A DNA stretch of 64,000 nt from Thermoanaerobaculum sp964488355 (GCA_964488355.1 CAZAUJ010000001.1:219942-283941); one strand, 5' to 3'; numbered from the stretch's first letter, positions 26,996 to 36,217 are shown. Notes: a model not told the origin generated them from the sequence alone. Numbers and translations are program-made.

Positions 26996-29656
26996 TTACT
27001 CGCCTCCCGCCTGCTGGACCGTGAGGTCCCGTGCAGCATCTCGCCACTGCTCACAGGAAAACCCTTGGAGCTTTCCGCGGTTGATTTGCACCACCACCTG
27101 GACCTGTGCCTCGCCCGCCGGCAGGCTATGCCACACATCGGCCCAAGCGGAGCTCTCCGCATCCCAGGTTTGCCGATGGAAGGTCAGGAGCCGGCCGTGG
27201 CGGTCGCGCACCACCAGGGTTAGGGTCAACCCGCCCTCCGGCGCCACCACCGTCGGGGCCTTCCAGCGAAACAACCCGCCCCCGACCACTCTTGCCTGGT
27301 AAAGCAGCTCACCAGGCTTGATTTCCGCCACGGTACCCTGCTGACAGGCTACCCACTGACCGGACTTTCCCTTGGGGTCGGCCAAACGCAACACCCTCAC
27401 GTTTTTGTGGGCATACTCGGGAACGAGGCAGCAGGATTCAAACCCCGGACTCAACACGCTCAAGGGCCGCATGCGGTAACGCCTTTGCTGGGGCAGGTCT
27501 ACCCGGTACATGACATGGGTGAAGCCCCAATGGCGAAGCTGGCCGAGCATTTCCTCGAAGGACTCCGCTTTACCCACCAGCCAGCGGCGAAAATGACGAG
27601 CCACTCGATTGTCTCCCTGGGAGGTGACCCACACTTCCCCTTGGCAGTAGAGGAAATCGCGTAGGTCGGCCTGCCAGACCTTGTAGGCCAGCCCGTAGCG
27701 CTGGTGGAGGAACTGGCAGGGTTCGTAGGTGGGGAGGCTTTGCAGGAAATCTTTAGGTTGCTGATGGCCGAGCAAAACCGCGAGCGGGAAAAGACTGCCA
27801 TTCACCGTGCGAGCCGGCCAGAAACGGGGCGACATGACGGCAGCGAAAAAGCCAAACACCGCTACCAACGCCACCGTCGGGGTGACCGCGGGCATCTTTG
27901 GAGGTGCCTGCTTCACCATCCCCACCGCGCCCACCAGCGCCACCGCCGCCGGCAGGAGGTAGCGGGAGTTCATCTCGGTTAGGGCCCAAAAGAGCAGCCA
28001 GGTGCCACCACACCAAAGAAAGAGAACTGCGGGCCCACGCCGCCACAGGCCAGCTCCAAGGAGGAGCAGGATGAGCAGTGCCGGATTAAAGGCTCCTAGC
28101 TCGGCAAAACGCTGAGGCGAAAAGAAAAGAGACCAGGGCAAAGCCAACCAGCCCGCCAACGTGGGTTCGGGGCCAAAACTCCCCGTTCTTGGAGAAAGGG
28201 GTGCTAAAGGGCTTTGCCAAAGCTGGTTGAAGAAGGGATACGTGGGGTTTCCCGTAAGCCACAAGGAGCGCAAAGCCCACGGGCCCAGCGACAGCGCCAA
28301 ACCCAAGGTCGCGGATAGCAGCAGGGCAGCGCCCTGTTTCCAGCCTTCCCCCCTGGCTTGCCGCCAAACGCTACCAAGCACAGCTAGGCCCAGGGCAATT
28401 ACCAGGCTTAGCCCGTTCATCTTGGTGGCGGCTGCTGCGCCCGCCAAAAAGAGGGCCACCCCCGCATCCTGGGCCGTGACTGCAGGCCAAGGGCGAGCCA
28501 GGGCCAAGACCGCAGCAAAAGTCAGGAAGGCCTGGTGCATGTCCACGAACCCAGCGAAAGTCTGCCACCAGGCTTGGGTGGAGGCAAAAACCGCCAGCCA
28601 GGCGGCAAGGGGAAGCAATTTCCCCTGGCTCTTTTTTACGGTCCAAAGCAAGAGCAAGCCCGTCAACCACCACGCCCACAGCCGGGCCGCCGCAGTGCCA
28701 ACCCAAGGCACCAGCCAAAGATAAAACAGCTCGCCGCTCACCCACCCTAGGCCCACCGCGCCCAGGGGGTGAGCGTCGGAAAAGTAACCCCTCGTTAAGA
28801 TGCGAACAGGCAAGGCCACCCGACCGCCAATGGCATCCTGGCCTGTTTCTGGACCCAAGGCGGCGAACAGCAAAAGCCCCCAAAAAAAGCAGGCTAAGCC
28901 GGCCAGGGTCCAGGCGGCCTTGGTTAAACCTTCCAGCCGCCATTCGAAAAGGAGCCTTTTGACCCTGGGCAGCCAAAAACGCCCTCGGACCAAAGTCAAG
29001 GCTACCACGCATCCCTGGAGCAGCCCGGCACGGGCCCAGGCCACCTGGGCCAGAGCCAAGCCCAACAGGGACAGGCAGGCGGAGCCCAGGGCCACGTCGA
29101 GCACCAGCTGGTCCGCCTCAAGCCACCCGTGATGCTTTTCGGCCCGGCTAAAGCCCGAACGGAGCCAGCTTCCAAGCCCAAGGCACGCAAGCGCTAGCAA
29201 GAGCAAACCAAAAAAGCCGCGCCAGAAGGCTAGGCTCTGCAAGGCCAAGCCAGCGTGAATGGCCAAGGGCGCGGCCAGCATCCACCACCGCAACCCGCGC
29301 ACCCAGCCTGCCAGCCAAAGGGGAACAACGCCCAGGAAGAGAAGACAAACCTTTACCACATCCGGCAGCTCGAGAAAGGCCTGGCTGCGCCCCAGCCAAC
29401 CGGAACCCGCTGCTAGCACCAACGTGAGGGCCAGCTGCGGCTTGCTACCCCGGACCAAGAGGGCTGCCAGGCCAATAGCCACCCACAAAAGACCCCACGG
29501 AAGCAAACGGGGCAGGAGCGCAAGCCCGCCAGCCGCGGCCTCGTCGCGGACGAAAGATCCGACCGCCCGCAGGAAAAGGTAGCCGGTATTGGCGGCAACC
29601 GCATAGGCTGCCAGGGTTGTCGCCGAGCGCAAAAGGAGGCCAAGCGGTAGCCTCAT
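26996..29656 (-). CDS. Large polytopic membrane protein, GT-C-like glycosyltransferase
   Basis: I place the start at ATG 29656 (MRLPLGLLLRSATTLAAYAV), giving 886 aa. At least twelve to fifteen hydrophobic segments cover residues about 5-610 (LLPWGLLWVAIGLAALLV, LACFFWGLLLFAAL, WLAVFASTQAWWQTF and others). A soluble C-terminal region of about 260 residues follows (from about SRYLLPAAV onward). The build resembles PMT-family or O-antigen polymerase-like enzymes, but I see no decisive motif. It forms a pair with the GT2 enzyme downstream, which could supply its lipid-linked sugar. A 75-codon upstream frame ends in an ATGA overlap with this start. Confidence 0.65.
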   Translation of the reverse strand: MRLPLGLLLRSATTLAAYAVAANTGYLFLRAVGSFVRDEAAAGGLALLPRLLPWGLLWVAIGLAALLVRGSKPQLALTLVLAAGSGWLGRSQAFLELPDVVKVCLLFLGVVPLWLAGWVRGLRWWMLAAPLAIHAGLALQSLAFWRGFFGLLLLALACLGLGSWLRSGFSRAEKHHGWLEADQLVLDVALGSACLSLLGLALAQVAWARAGLLQGCVVALTLVRGRFWLPRVKRLLFEWRLEGLTKAAWTLAGLACFFWGLLLFAALGPETGQDAIGGRVALPVRILTRGYFSDAHPLGAVGLGWVSGELFYLWLVPWVGTAAARLWAWWLTGLLLLWTVKKSQGKLLPLAAWLAVFASTQAWWQTFAGFVDMHQAFLTFAAVLALARPWPAVTAQDAGVALFLAGAAAATKMNGLSLVIALGLAVLGSVWRQARGEGWKQGAALLLSATLGLALSLGPWALRSLWLTGNPTYPFFNQLWQSPLAPLSPRTGSFGPEPTLAGWLALPWSLFFSPQRFAELGAFNPALLILLLLGAGLWRRGPAVLFLWCGGTWLLFWALTEMNSRYLLPAAVALVGAVGMVKQAPPKMPAVTPTVALVAVFGFFAAVMSPRFWPARTVNGSLFPLAVLLGHQQPKDFLQSLPTYEPCQFLHQRYGLAYKVWQADLRDFLYCQGEVWVTSQGDNRVARHFRRWLVGKAESFEEMLGQLRHWGFTHVMYRVDLPQQRRYRMRPLSVLSPGFESCCLVPEYAHKNVRVLRLADPKGKSGQWVACQQGTVAEIKPGELLYQARVVGGGLFRWKAPTVVAPEGGLTLTLVVRDRHGRLLTFHRQTWDAESSAWADVWHSLPAGEAQVQVVVQINRGKLQGFSCEQWRDAARDLTVQQAGGE

Positions 29657-29880
29657 GGCCTGGCCCCTACGCTGGACACGGGGACAAGCGAGGCCGATGG
29701 CACCAAGCCCTCTTGCAGCAAGCCCTGTCCGTGCCGCCGTTCCGCCGCGGCGGGGAGCCCTGCCTGCGCGAAGAAGGAAGAAACCCAAGGCAAGGAGCCG
29801 CTGGTGCGCCGAAAGGTGGGATTTTCCCTTGCCTCCCGCTTACGGCGGCCCGCGTGTTCGAAAGAAACAAAAGGCCGCAT
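29653..29880 (-). CDS. Possible leaderless upstream ORF coupled to the GT-C gene
   Basis: A perfect TATAAT (29889-29894, minus strand) is followed eight bases later by ATG 29880. The 75-codon frame (MRPFVSFEHAGRRKREAREN...) ends with a TGA that overlaps the ATG 29656 of the membrane protein. The peptide is Arg/Ser/Gly-rich and matches nothing I know, so it may be only a translated leader or a chance frame. Confidence 0.3.
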   Translation of the reverse strand: MRPFVSFEHAGRRKREARENPTFRRTSGSLPWVSSFFAQAGLPAAAERRHGQGLLQEGLVPSASLVPVSSVGARP

Positions 29881-29999
29881 GGTGCCTGATTATAGGACCT
29901 CAGCGGGCACCCATTGTGAGCTTCCCTTCTCGCACCCTTACCGGGCCTCAGCGGCAAGAGCGGGACGCCATGCCCAAGCGGGTGTTTCCTCGGAGAGGT

Positions 30000-30039
30000 G
30001 GCGGTTAAAAGAAATGCCCGAAGGGCAGCGGAAACCGCC
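30000..30039 (-). terminator. Two-tier stem-loop after the methyltransferase gene
   Basis: An outer stem GGCGGTT/AACCGCC (30000-30006 with 30033-30039) encloses an inner TGCCC-TTC-GGGCA hairpin, which on the minus strand is followed by TTTCTTTT. It lies 18 bases past the methyltransferase stop. The inner stem is short, so termination strength is uncertain. Confidence 0.5.
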
Positions 30040-30056
30040 CCAGCTTTTCAGCGCGA

Positions 30057-30836
30057 TCAGGCCGCAGCCGTGGGCAAACCCCTCTTGCGCGCTAAAATGG
30101 GAACGGAAAAGCGGGTTTGGTTGACGATGCCAAAGGGCGGGTAGTCCTCCCGCCGCACCTGCACGTGGTCAAAGCCCGCCTCCTCAAGCAACTGCAGAAG
30201 GTGGTTTAAGCAAAACAAACGGAACTCCAGGGTGGTGCCATCGCCACCGTGAAAAACCAGGTTTTCAAACCGCTGCCAGCGGCCGTCACGGGTTTGGTTG
30301 ATGAGCGCTCGCTTCCCACCCTCCTCGATCAGTCGCCAGCGGAAAAGCTCGGGGAAGTGCTCCTGGGTAGCCGCCGCTTCGGTAAACGGCACCGTGAGCA
30401 CCAGGAGCCCTCCGGGTTTTAACAGCTTGGCCGCGCCCAAAAAGGCCCGCTCAACCGGCGGTTCCACATGCTCGAAGACATCCGAGCTGATGAGAAAATC
30501 GTGCTGGCCCCAAAGGTGAGGCCAAGGTTCAACGATGTCCAATTTGGGCTCTTTGTGGAAGAAGGTATTGCAGTAGCTAAATTTTGCCTCCAACCAGCGG
30601 GCGTAACCCTCGAAGTCCGAAAGGCCCAAGCCCTTAAGGTGGCGCTGGGGGTGAAGGTCGGCCAGGCAAAGGGGCTTGCCGAAAAGACCCTCCAGCAACG
30701 CGTGGACCACTGCCCGCAGCCGCACCCAGCAGCTGCACTGTTGGCATCGGGCGCTTTCCCGGGAGAAAGCATCTTGCGGCAGGGTATTTTGGCTTCCGCA
30801 GACGTTGCAACGAAAAACCAACTCTTCAGCACTCAA
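30057..30836 (-). CDS. Class I SAM-dependent methyltransferase with N-terminal zinc ribbon
   Basis: TTG 30836 behind GGGAGG opens a 259-aa protein. Residues 10-34 form a CxxC...CxxC zinc ribbon (Cys10, Cys13, Cys31, Cys34). The fold motifs of a Methyltransf_11-type domain follow: LDIVEPWPHL, FLISSDVFEHVEPP and LLKPGGLLVLTVPF. It is a single gene between a membrane glycosyltransferase and a sulfotransferase, so a sugar or glycolipid substrate is plausible. The classical glycine-rich SAM loop is not obvious because the region before the zinc ribbon is short. Confidence 0.75.
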   Translation of the reverse strand: MSAEELVFRCNVCGSQNTLPQDAFSRESARCQQCSCWVRLRAVVHALLEGLFGKPLCLADLHPQRHLKGLGLSDFEGYARWLEAKFSYCNTFFHKEPKLDIVEPWPHLWGQHDFLISSDVFEHVEPPVERAFLGAAKLLKPGGLLVLTVPFTEAAATQEHFPELFRWRLIEEGGKRALINQTRDGRWQRFENLVFHGGDGTTLEFRLFCLNHLLQLLEEAGFDHVQVRREDYPPFGIVNQTRFSVPILARKRGLPTAAA

Positions 30837-31384
30837 AGGACCTCCCGCCTGGCGGGGAAACAGGCCACTTCACCAAGAGGACTCGCCACGGGATACGGCC
30901 GAAAACCCTCGCCACCAGCATCAGGATGCTTAGTTTACCATTTCCCCCCTCCTTGCCCTCAGTGGCGCCCCATCGTGAGGGAGGTTTTAACCTGGAAGAG
31001 CAGCTTCCGCCGCCAGCCTGCCAGACGTGAAAAAAAACACAGCAGCGCTCCTTCCCTTTGCTCTAACCCCTTGCTTGAACCCGTCCAGCCAGGGGTGTCC
31101 CCCCTGCACCACCAAACCGCTCCCTCAACAGGAGCTTCGTATCCTGCTCGGGTGCGACAAAACCCCGGTGCGCCCCTACCTCGGCCCTTCCCGTCAGGAG
31201 TGAGTGAGCCCCCGAGCCATCCGCACAGGTTCTGAAAGCGTTGCCGGGCTGAATGAAACTCCGGGGAGCTTGGCGGGGCCAGCGCGAGGCCAAGCACTAC
31301 CCACAAGTGTTTCCGTTTGGGTAAGTGGGCTGGAAGGCTAGGTCTTATTGGTTTCCACTCCCAACCCTAGCTTGAACAGAATAA
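30837..31384. other. Intergenic stretch, 548 bases, nothing recognised
   Basis: Only shadow frames are present. I see no tRNA, repeat-family arm or good promoter. TAAACT near 30935 on the minus strand could be a -10 for the methyltransferase gene. Coding traces cannot be supported. Confidence 0.3.
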
Positions 31385-32170
31385 CTAATACCCAAGTTGA
31401 CGAATGTAAGGGCCCAAAACCTCCTCCGCCAGGGCGTGGTCCTCGTCACTGAACACCTGGCGAAAACGGCCCACGGAAGAGGAAAAGTCCCGTTCTGGGT
31501 CCGCGTACCCCATAGACGTATGGGCATCGCGCCGAGCCCTAAGGGAAAGAAACTGCTCCACCTCCGGTGTGGGTTCTAAGCCTAGCCAGTGGAACACTTG
31601 ACCTGCGGCGTGGGCATAGTCCCGTACCAGCTCCTCGTATCGAAGGTGGAAAACGGGCAGCTCTGGGTGCCGGTCAAAAAAACCACGGTAGCGGCGGTAA
31701 AACCCCTCAGCGGCGCGTATGCCCTCCGCAGAAGACCAATTATTCATTCTTGCGATAGAAACAGCGACGTCTCGGGGATCTCGCCGCAGAAAGACGTAAC
31801 GGGCTTGAGGGAACAGCTCGTAGATAAAATCCAAACAGTTGGCGTAATGGGGATGCTTGTCGCCCCAAAAGGCGAGTTGCGTTTTGCCTTCCTCTTTAGC
31901 AATGCGCTCATAAAACTTGCGAACCAGCGGCAAGGATTGCTCCTTGATGAGCTCAGCCCATAGGTGATTGTAGGTCTTCCCGTACCAAAGCCCCGCTCGC
32001 ACCCCAAGCCGAGACTTCTCGACCACCCCCGCGAGAAGCAGGAATACGGCCGTCTCGTTCGTCATCAGCACGCGAGGGTGACTGTTAAGGATCTTTGCCA
32101 AAATGGTTGTGCCGGAGCGGGCAGCTCCCAAGACAAATAGCGGCTGAGCGTGCTCCAAACGTTTCTCCAT
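31385..32170 (-). CDS. Sulfotransferase family protein
   Basis: The 261-aa protein has the PAPS 5'-phosphosulfate loop FVLGAARSGTTILAKIL (residues 12-28) and the 3'-phosphate-binding RRDPRDVAVSIARMNNW, followed by LRYEELVRD, all typical of sulfotransferase family 3 or 1. The N-terminus has no signal peptide. ATG 32170 is preceded by TGC-TACACT and seven bases, so the mRNA may be leaderless. It is divergent from the GT2-Wzm-Wzt operon, which makes a capsule-like or O-antigen-like glycan a plausible acceptor. Confidence 0.88.
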   Translation of the reverse strand: MEKRLEHAQPLFVLGAARSGTTILAKILNSHPRVLMTNETAVFLLLAGVVEKSRLGVRAGLWYGKTYNHLWAELIKEQSLPLVRKFYERIAKEEGKTQLAFWGDKHPHYANCLDFIYELFPQARYVFLRRDPRDVAVSIARMNNWSSAEGIRAAEGFYRRYRGFFDRHPELPVFHLRYEELVRDYAHAAGQVFHWLGLEPTPEVEQFLSLRARRDAHTSMGYADPERDFSSSVGRFRQVFSDEDHALAEEVLGPYIRQLGY

Positions 32171-32177
32171 CGCTTCC

Positions 32178-32183
32178 AGTGTA
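32178..32183 (-). promoter_or_regulatory. -10 element TACACT (extended TGC-TACACT) of the sulfotransferase gene
   Basis: On the minus strand TGCTACACT is followed by GGAAGCG and the ATG at 32170. The spacing fits a transcript starting on the start codon. Confidence 0.45.
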
Positions 32184-32410
32184 GCACAGCCGGTTCGAGG
32201 CAGAACCAGAGTAAGGGCGAGGGGGGCGCGCGGCTTTTGGCCACGAGCAGCTGGAAGAGCCTCCCTCAGCGGGCGTTTGTGTCCTGGTGTAGGATTAGCA
32301 GCGTGCTGGCGCAGGATCCCGCACCGGGGTCGCTTACTGGGCGAGCTGGGCTGGTTTCATATCCCCGCCGAAAACCCCTTGGCCAGCGCCTCGCCTTTTG
32401 GCCTCGGCCG

Positions 32411-33682
32411 ATGCGGGCTCTGGCGCGCTGGCTTTCCCTTCGCCTGCCCGCCCACACCCGAGCTCGGCTTTGGCGCTTTTTTGCCGCCAGCTCCAGCCTG
32501 GCGCCGCCGGCCTCGCCGCCGGCTCCGACATCTTTTCCCTCTCTCCGTTGGCGGCGTATTCCACTCTTATTGGCCGGCACCACCCACGATCCTGAGCTGG
32601 AGGGGCTTACGTTCTTCGAACCGCTGGCAGCTACGGGCTGGCCGAGTTTCCTTACGGCCCCTGCGGACACCCGTGGCGAGCGCATAAGGGTTTTCCCTTT
32701 ATGCGCCCGCAACGGTTTTGCCGAAGCAGCTGCCAGACAGTTGCCACAGCGTTGGGCCGCGCCGCTGGGTTTGATCCTGCCGGTAGACCGCCAAGCCCGC
32801 AACTTTGCCGCCGATCTCGCCAAAGCAACCGGCTATCCTCTCGGTCCAACGCTACCCGAGCTGCTGGCACGCGCCGGCTCAGACAAGGCGCTGCCAGCCT
32901 CGCCTCTGGAGCACCAGCTTACCAGGCTCTTCCCGCTGGTTTCCATCCTCCTGGTCACTTACAACCAGCAGGAGCTCACCGATTGGTGCCTTCGCTCGCT
33001 CTACGAATTTACCGACTACCCCAACTTCGAAGTGGTGGTGGTGGACAACGCCTCACGCGACGGCACGGTGGAGGTGCTCCGTCGCTGGCAGGAGAACGTG
33101 CCCAATTTTCGGGTGCACTGCAACACCCGTAACGTGGGCTTTCCCCAGGCCTGCAACCAGGCGGCATCCATGGCTGCCGGCGAGCTCTTGTGCCTTTTAA
33201 ACAACGACACGGTGCTCGCCCCAGGTTGGCTATCAGCCTTGGTCGACGAGCTGATGAACGATTCTCGTGTGGGCCTAGTAGGCCCGGTAAGTAACGGCGT
33301 GAGCAACGAGGCACGAGTAAGTGTTCCTTTTTTCTCCCTCGAAGCGCTGCCCCTTTGGTCCCTCGATCGTTGCCGCCGCTTCTTCCGCCGCTCCCGGCCA
33401 ATGACCATGCTCGCCTTTTTCTGCGTGCTTACCTGGCGCCGGGTGTGGGAGCAGGTGGGAGGCCTTGACCCTGCCTTCGGTTTGGGGCTTTTCGAGGATG
33501 ATGACTTTTCCTTTCGTGTTCGCCAGGCTGGCTATCAGCTTCGTTGCCGCCTGGATGCCTATGTGCATCATTTTCTAAGCTCCAGCTTTTCTCTTTTGAG
33601 TGACACCAGCTATTTGCGAGTATATGAGCATAACCGCAAGCTTTTCCTACAAAAAAAACGAAGACTTCGGAGCTTAAAATGA
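32411..33682 (+). CDS. GT2 family glycosyltransferase
   Basis: The frame is open from further upstream; I choose ATG 32411 (MRALARWLSLRLPAHTRARL), with GTG 32303 as the alternative. Neither has a strong ribosome-binding site. The GT2 domain starts at about residue 170 (VSILLVTYNQQELTDWCLRS) and has VVVDNASRDGTVEVL, LLNNDTVLAPGW and FEDDDFSFRVRQAG, the rhamnosyltransferase-like pattern also seen in the fusion protein at 17148. The stop overlaps the Wzm start (ATGA), so it is first in a polysaccharide assembly and export operon. Confidence 0.85.
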   Translation: MRALARWLSLRLPAHTRARLWRFFAASSSLAPPASPPAPTSFPSLRWRRIPLLLAGTTHDPELEGLTFFEPLAATGWPSFLTAPADTRGERIRVFPLCARNGFAEAAARQLPQRWAAPLGLILPVDRQARNFAADLAKATGYPLGPTLPELLARAGSDKALPASPLEHQLTRLFPLVSILLVTYNQQELTDWCLRSLYEFTDYPNFEVVVVDNASRDGTVEVLRRWQENVPNFRVHCNTRNVGFPQACNQAASMAAGELLCLLNNDTVLAPGWLSALVDELMNDSRVGLVGPVSNGVSNEARVSVPFFSLEALPLWSLDRCRRFFRRSRPMTMLAFFCVLTWRRVWEQVGGLDPAFGLGLFEDDDFSFRVRQAGYQLRCRLDAYVHHFLSSSFSLLSDTSYLRVYEHNRKLFLQKKRRLRSLK

Positions 33683-34497
33683 CCAAAGAAGTTTACGATT
33701 CTCGAGAAGCCGCAAGTACTTTTTCAAGCTCAATCAAAGAACTTGCGCGATTCAAAGATTTGTTGCACATGTTGGTGCAGCTTTCCGTCACCGTGCGTTA
33801 CCGCCGATCTTTCTTTGGCGTGGCATGGACGATGGCCAATCCTCTTTTGCACATGGGTGTTTTGACCTTGGCCTTTTCCACCATTTTTTCTACCCACATA
33901 CCGCGCTACCCGCTGTACGTCTTTACGGGTTTGATGGTGATGGACTTTTTTGGCCAAACAACCACGTTTGCTGTCAACCAGCTCATTTGGGGCTCGCCCC
34001 TGCTGAGCCGGGTGTGGCTGCCACCAGCCGTGTTTCCCCTTTCAGCCGTGGGGGCCGGGGTGGTGAACTTTCTGCTGACCCTGCTACCGCTTGTGGCCGT
34101 CATGCTTGTCCTCGGCCATCCTTTTTCCTGGCAGGCCTTGTTTTTCCCGGTTCCCATGCTCTTTTTGGCTATGTTTTCTCTCGGGGTAGGACTCTTCTTG
34201 GCCAGCTTTGCGCTGCATTTCCACGACGTCATCAACATGTGGAATGTCGTGCTGCGTGCCTGGTATTTTCTCACACCGATCATGTACCCCGAAGGCATCT
34301 TTCCGCAAAGCTTTCGTGTGCTTCTAGATGCTAACCCCTTACATCATATCTTGCGCTGCTTTCGTCAGCCCTTGCTGCAAGGCCAGCTCCCCGCGGGCAA
34401 CACGCTTCTTTTGGCCCTGGGCATGAGCGTGGCCACGTTGCTTTTTGGCTGGTGGGTTTTTGCCCGCCATCGGTTCGAGTTTGCCCTAATTGGTTAG
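33679..34497 (+). CDS. wzm: ABC-2 type polysaccharide export permease (Wzm-like)
   Basis: The 272-aa protein has an N-terminal amphipathic stretch (LARFKDLLHMLVQLSVTVRYRRSFFG), typical of Wzm/TagG-type permeases, and six membrane segments (for example FVLLTFLLL-like VVNFLLTLLPLVAVMLVL and LFLAMFSLGVGLFLASFAL). The loop AWYFLTPIMYPEGIFP is characteristic of this family. It pairs with the ATPase two bases downstream to export a lipid-linked glycan across the inner membrane. It overlaps the upstream GT2 gene by four bases. Confidence 0.92.
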   Translation: MTKEVYDSREAASTFSSSIKELARFKDLLHMLVQLSVTVRYRRSFFGVAWTMANPLLHMGVLTLAFSTIFSTHIPRYPLYVFTGLMVMDFFGQTTTFAVNQLIWGSPLLSRVWLPPAVFPLSAVGAGVVNFLLTLLPLVAVMLVLGHPFSWQALFFPVPMLFLAMFSLGVGLFLASFALHFHDVINMWNVVLRAWYFLTPIMYPEGIFPQSFRVLLDANPLHHILRCFRQPLLQGQLPAGNTLLLALGMSVATLLFGWWVFARHRFEFALIG

Positions 34498-34499
34498 TC

Positions 34500-35279
34500 A
34501 TGTCCAGCCCCGCAATTACCCTCGCGGATGTGTGGCTCCGCTACCGCGTGCCCGAGGACAAGGTACGTTCCCTCAAACAATACCTCCTCGGCCGCCTGAA
34601 GGCCAAGCCGACCATGCGGGAAGGGTGGGCCCTGCGTGGGGTTTCGTTGGAGGTGCCTGCCGGACAGGTTTTGGGGGTTTTGGGGCGCAACGGCGCGGGA
34701 AAGACCACGCTGCTCAAGGTTATCTCACGGGTGCTGCGGCCTACCCGGGGATGGGTGAGGGTGGAGGGAATGGTAGCACCCCTCCTAGGCCTGGGCGCCG
34801 GCTTCCACGATGACCTCACAGGCCGGGAAAACATTTATCTTGCCTCCGCCATTCTCGGTTTTTCCCGCAAAGAGGTGGCTCAGCGTCTGGAACGCCTCGT
34901 TGCTTTTGCCGAGCTGGAGGAGGCTATTGACCGTCCCTTGCGCACCTATTCCACTGGCATGCGTGCACGCTTAGGCTTTGCCATAGCCACCGATTTGCGG
35001 CCCGACATTCTCATCCTCGACGAGGTGCTGGCGGTGGGGGACGTGGCATTCCAAGAAAAATGCCACCAACGAATTAGGGAATTTTGCAAGGCAGGGACGA
35101 CCGTGCTGCTGGTTTCGCACCAAGTGGCCACGGTTAAGGCGCTTTGTCAACGGGCGGTGTTGCTGGAGCGAGGTTTTTTGCTTGCCGATGGCGCACCGGA
35201 AAAGGTGATCACCACGTACCACCTCCTGCTCGCCGGTCAGCTGCCGCTGCCTGCCGAGCTGGCCCAGCCACGGCCTTAA
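34500..35279 (+). CDS. wzt: ABC transporter ATPase for polysaccharide export (Wzt-like)
   Basis: Start ATG 34500 (MSSPAITLADVWLRYRVP), two bases after the Wzm stop. The 259-aa ATPase has Walker A LGRNGAGKTTLLK, the signature STGMRARLGFA, Walker B DILILDEVLAVGD and the switch His in LLVSHQ. It ends soon after the nucleotide-binding domain, so it lacks the C-terminal glycan-recognition domain of the longer Wzt proteins and resembles the KpsT/TagH kind. It powers the Wzm permease. The stop region overlaps by four bases a convergent gene. Confidence 0.92.
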   Translation: MSSPAITLADVWLRYRVPEDKVRSLKQYLLGRLKAKPTMREGWALRGVSLEVPAGQVLGVLGRNGAGKTTLLKVISRVLRPTRGWVRVEGMVAPLLGLGAGFHDDLTGRENIYLASAILGFSRKEVAQRLERLVAFAELEEAIDRPLRTYSTGMRARLGFAIATDLRPDILILDEVLAVGDVAFQEKCHQRIREFCKAGTTVLLVSHQVATVKALCQRAVLLERGFLLADGAPEKVITTYHLLLAGQLPLPAELAQPRP

Positions 35280-36127
35280 GGCAACAGGCGCCAGCGGTCC
35301 GTCACCAACACCGTACGCGCGTCGTTGGAAGCCCGGTCCACCACCGAAGCCAACACCCCCACCTGACCATCGGTCTCAAAAAAGAGGTCAAAAAACTCAG
35401 CCCCCACGCAGCCTTCCCCTTCCGGCTCCACCGGCTTGATGGCCAGCTGCACCACCTTGCCCGCGGGAACCTTTACCTCCCAGGGCAAGGCAACTTCCTC
35501 CACCGGCACGCGCAGCCGCAGCGTTTCCCCCTCGGGCGGCAACAACCGCACGGTCACCGGAACCTCACCAGGGTTGGCGAAATAAAGGTACACGTCGAAA
35601 ATTGGCTGATCGGGGCAAGGCTTGGGTGACCACGCGAGGGAGGCAATCATGTAGCGCCCCTCGCGGTTTGGCAGCTCCGAAAGCTCTATCCCCGGGATTT
35701 CCTGACTGAAGCCCTGCAGGGGTTTTTCCCCCACCGACCCCTGAAAGCTCTTGGTGTTGGTCATGCGGCTTTGCACCAACAGGCCGGGCGGGTGCGCAAG
35801 GACCAAGCCACCCACGAAGCTTTCCGGGCAGCCCAGGTACCTCCCCAGCTCCCAAGCCAGAAGCACCCGCGTACGGTGGGGTGGGATGCTGATCGGGGTC
35901 TGGGGCGGAAGGCACGGGTGCGGCCCTTCCGCCACCTGCAGGGGTAGCACCTTGAGCACGGTCACTTCCATGACCGAGCCGGTCACGTTCGTGAGGTAGA
36001 GCTCACTGCTCCAGCGGTTGCCCGAGGCGCCGGGAGCGCCCCAGGCCACCACCGGCACCAGCGTTTCTTCCCCTCCCGCCTGGCCGGCCAGCGCAAAAAA
36101 CAGCAACACAACCGTCATTCGTCGCAT
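35276..36127 (-). CDS. Secreted protein of unknown function
   Basis: ATG 36127 (MRRMTVVLLFFALAGQAGGE) follows GGGGGAGG and gives a signal peptide and 283 aa. The mature part is a beta-rich protein with segments such as WSSELYLTNVTGSVMEVTV, FDVYLYFANPGEVPVTVRL and VGVLASVVDRASNDARTV. This pattern is seen in secreted proteins of Acidobacteriota that carry no named domain; I do not recognise a function. It is convergent with Wzt and overlaps it by four bases, which leaves no room for a terminator between them. Confidence 0.7.
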   Translation of the reverse strand: MRRMTVVLLFFALAGQAGGEETLVPVVAWGAPGASGNRWSSELYLTNVTGSVMEVTVLKVLPLQVAEGPHPCLPPQTPISIPPHRTRVLLAWELGRYLGCPESFVGGLVLAHPPGLLVQSRMTNTKSFQGSVGEKPLQGFSQEIPGIELSELPNREGRYMIASLAWSPKPCPDQPIFDVYLYFANPGEVPVTVRLLPPEGETLRLRVPVEEVALPWEVKVPAGKVVQLAIKPVEPEGEGCVGAEFFDLFFETDGQVGVLASVVDRASNDARTVLVTDRWRLLP

Positions 36128-36202
36128 GGCTGCCCTCCCCCTTTCTGGAGGCACTTCTTAAGTTAAACCCCCAATCAGCACTTGGCAACTCGCCGCCTGG
36201 GG

Positions 36203-36208
36203 TATAAT
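36203..36208 (+). promoter_or_regulatory. -10 box TATAAT before the leader ORF
   Basis: A perfect TATAAT; a TTGGCA at 36182-36187 could be the -35 but leaves only 15 bases. Transcription would start near 36215, three bases before the ATG of a 26-codon ORF. Confidence 0.55.
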
Positions 36209-36217
36209 TTCGGCCGT

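Noticed and set aside
30837..31384. RNase P, tmRNA or SRP RNA in the long gap
   Set aside because: I looked for their conserved cores on both strands and found none that held up.
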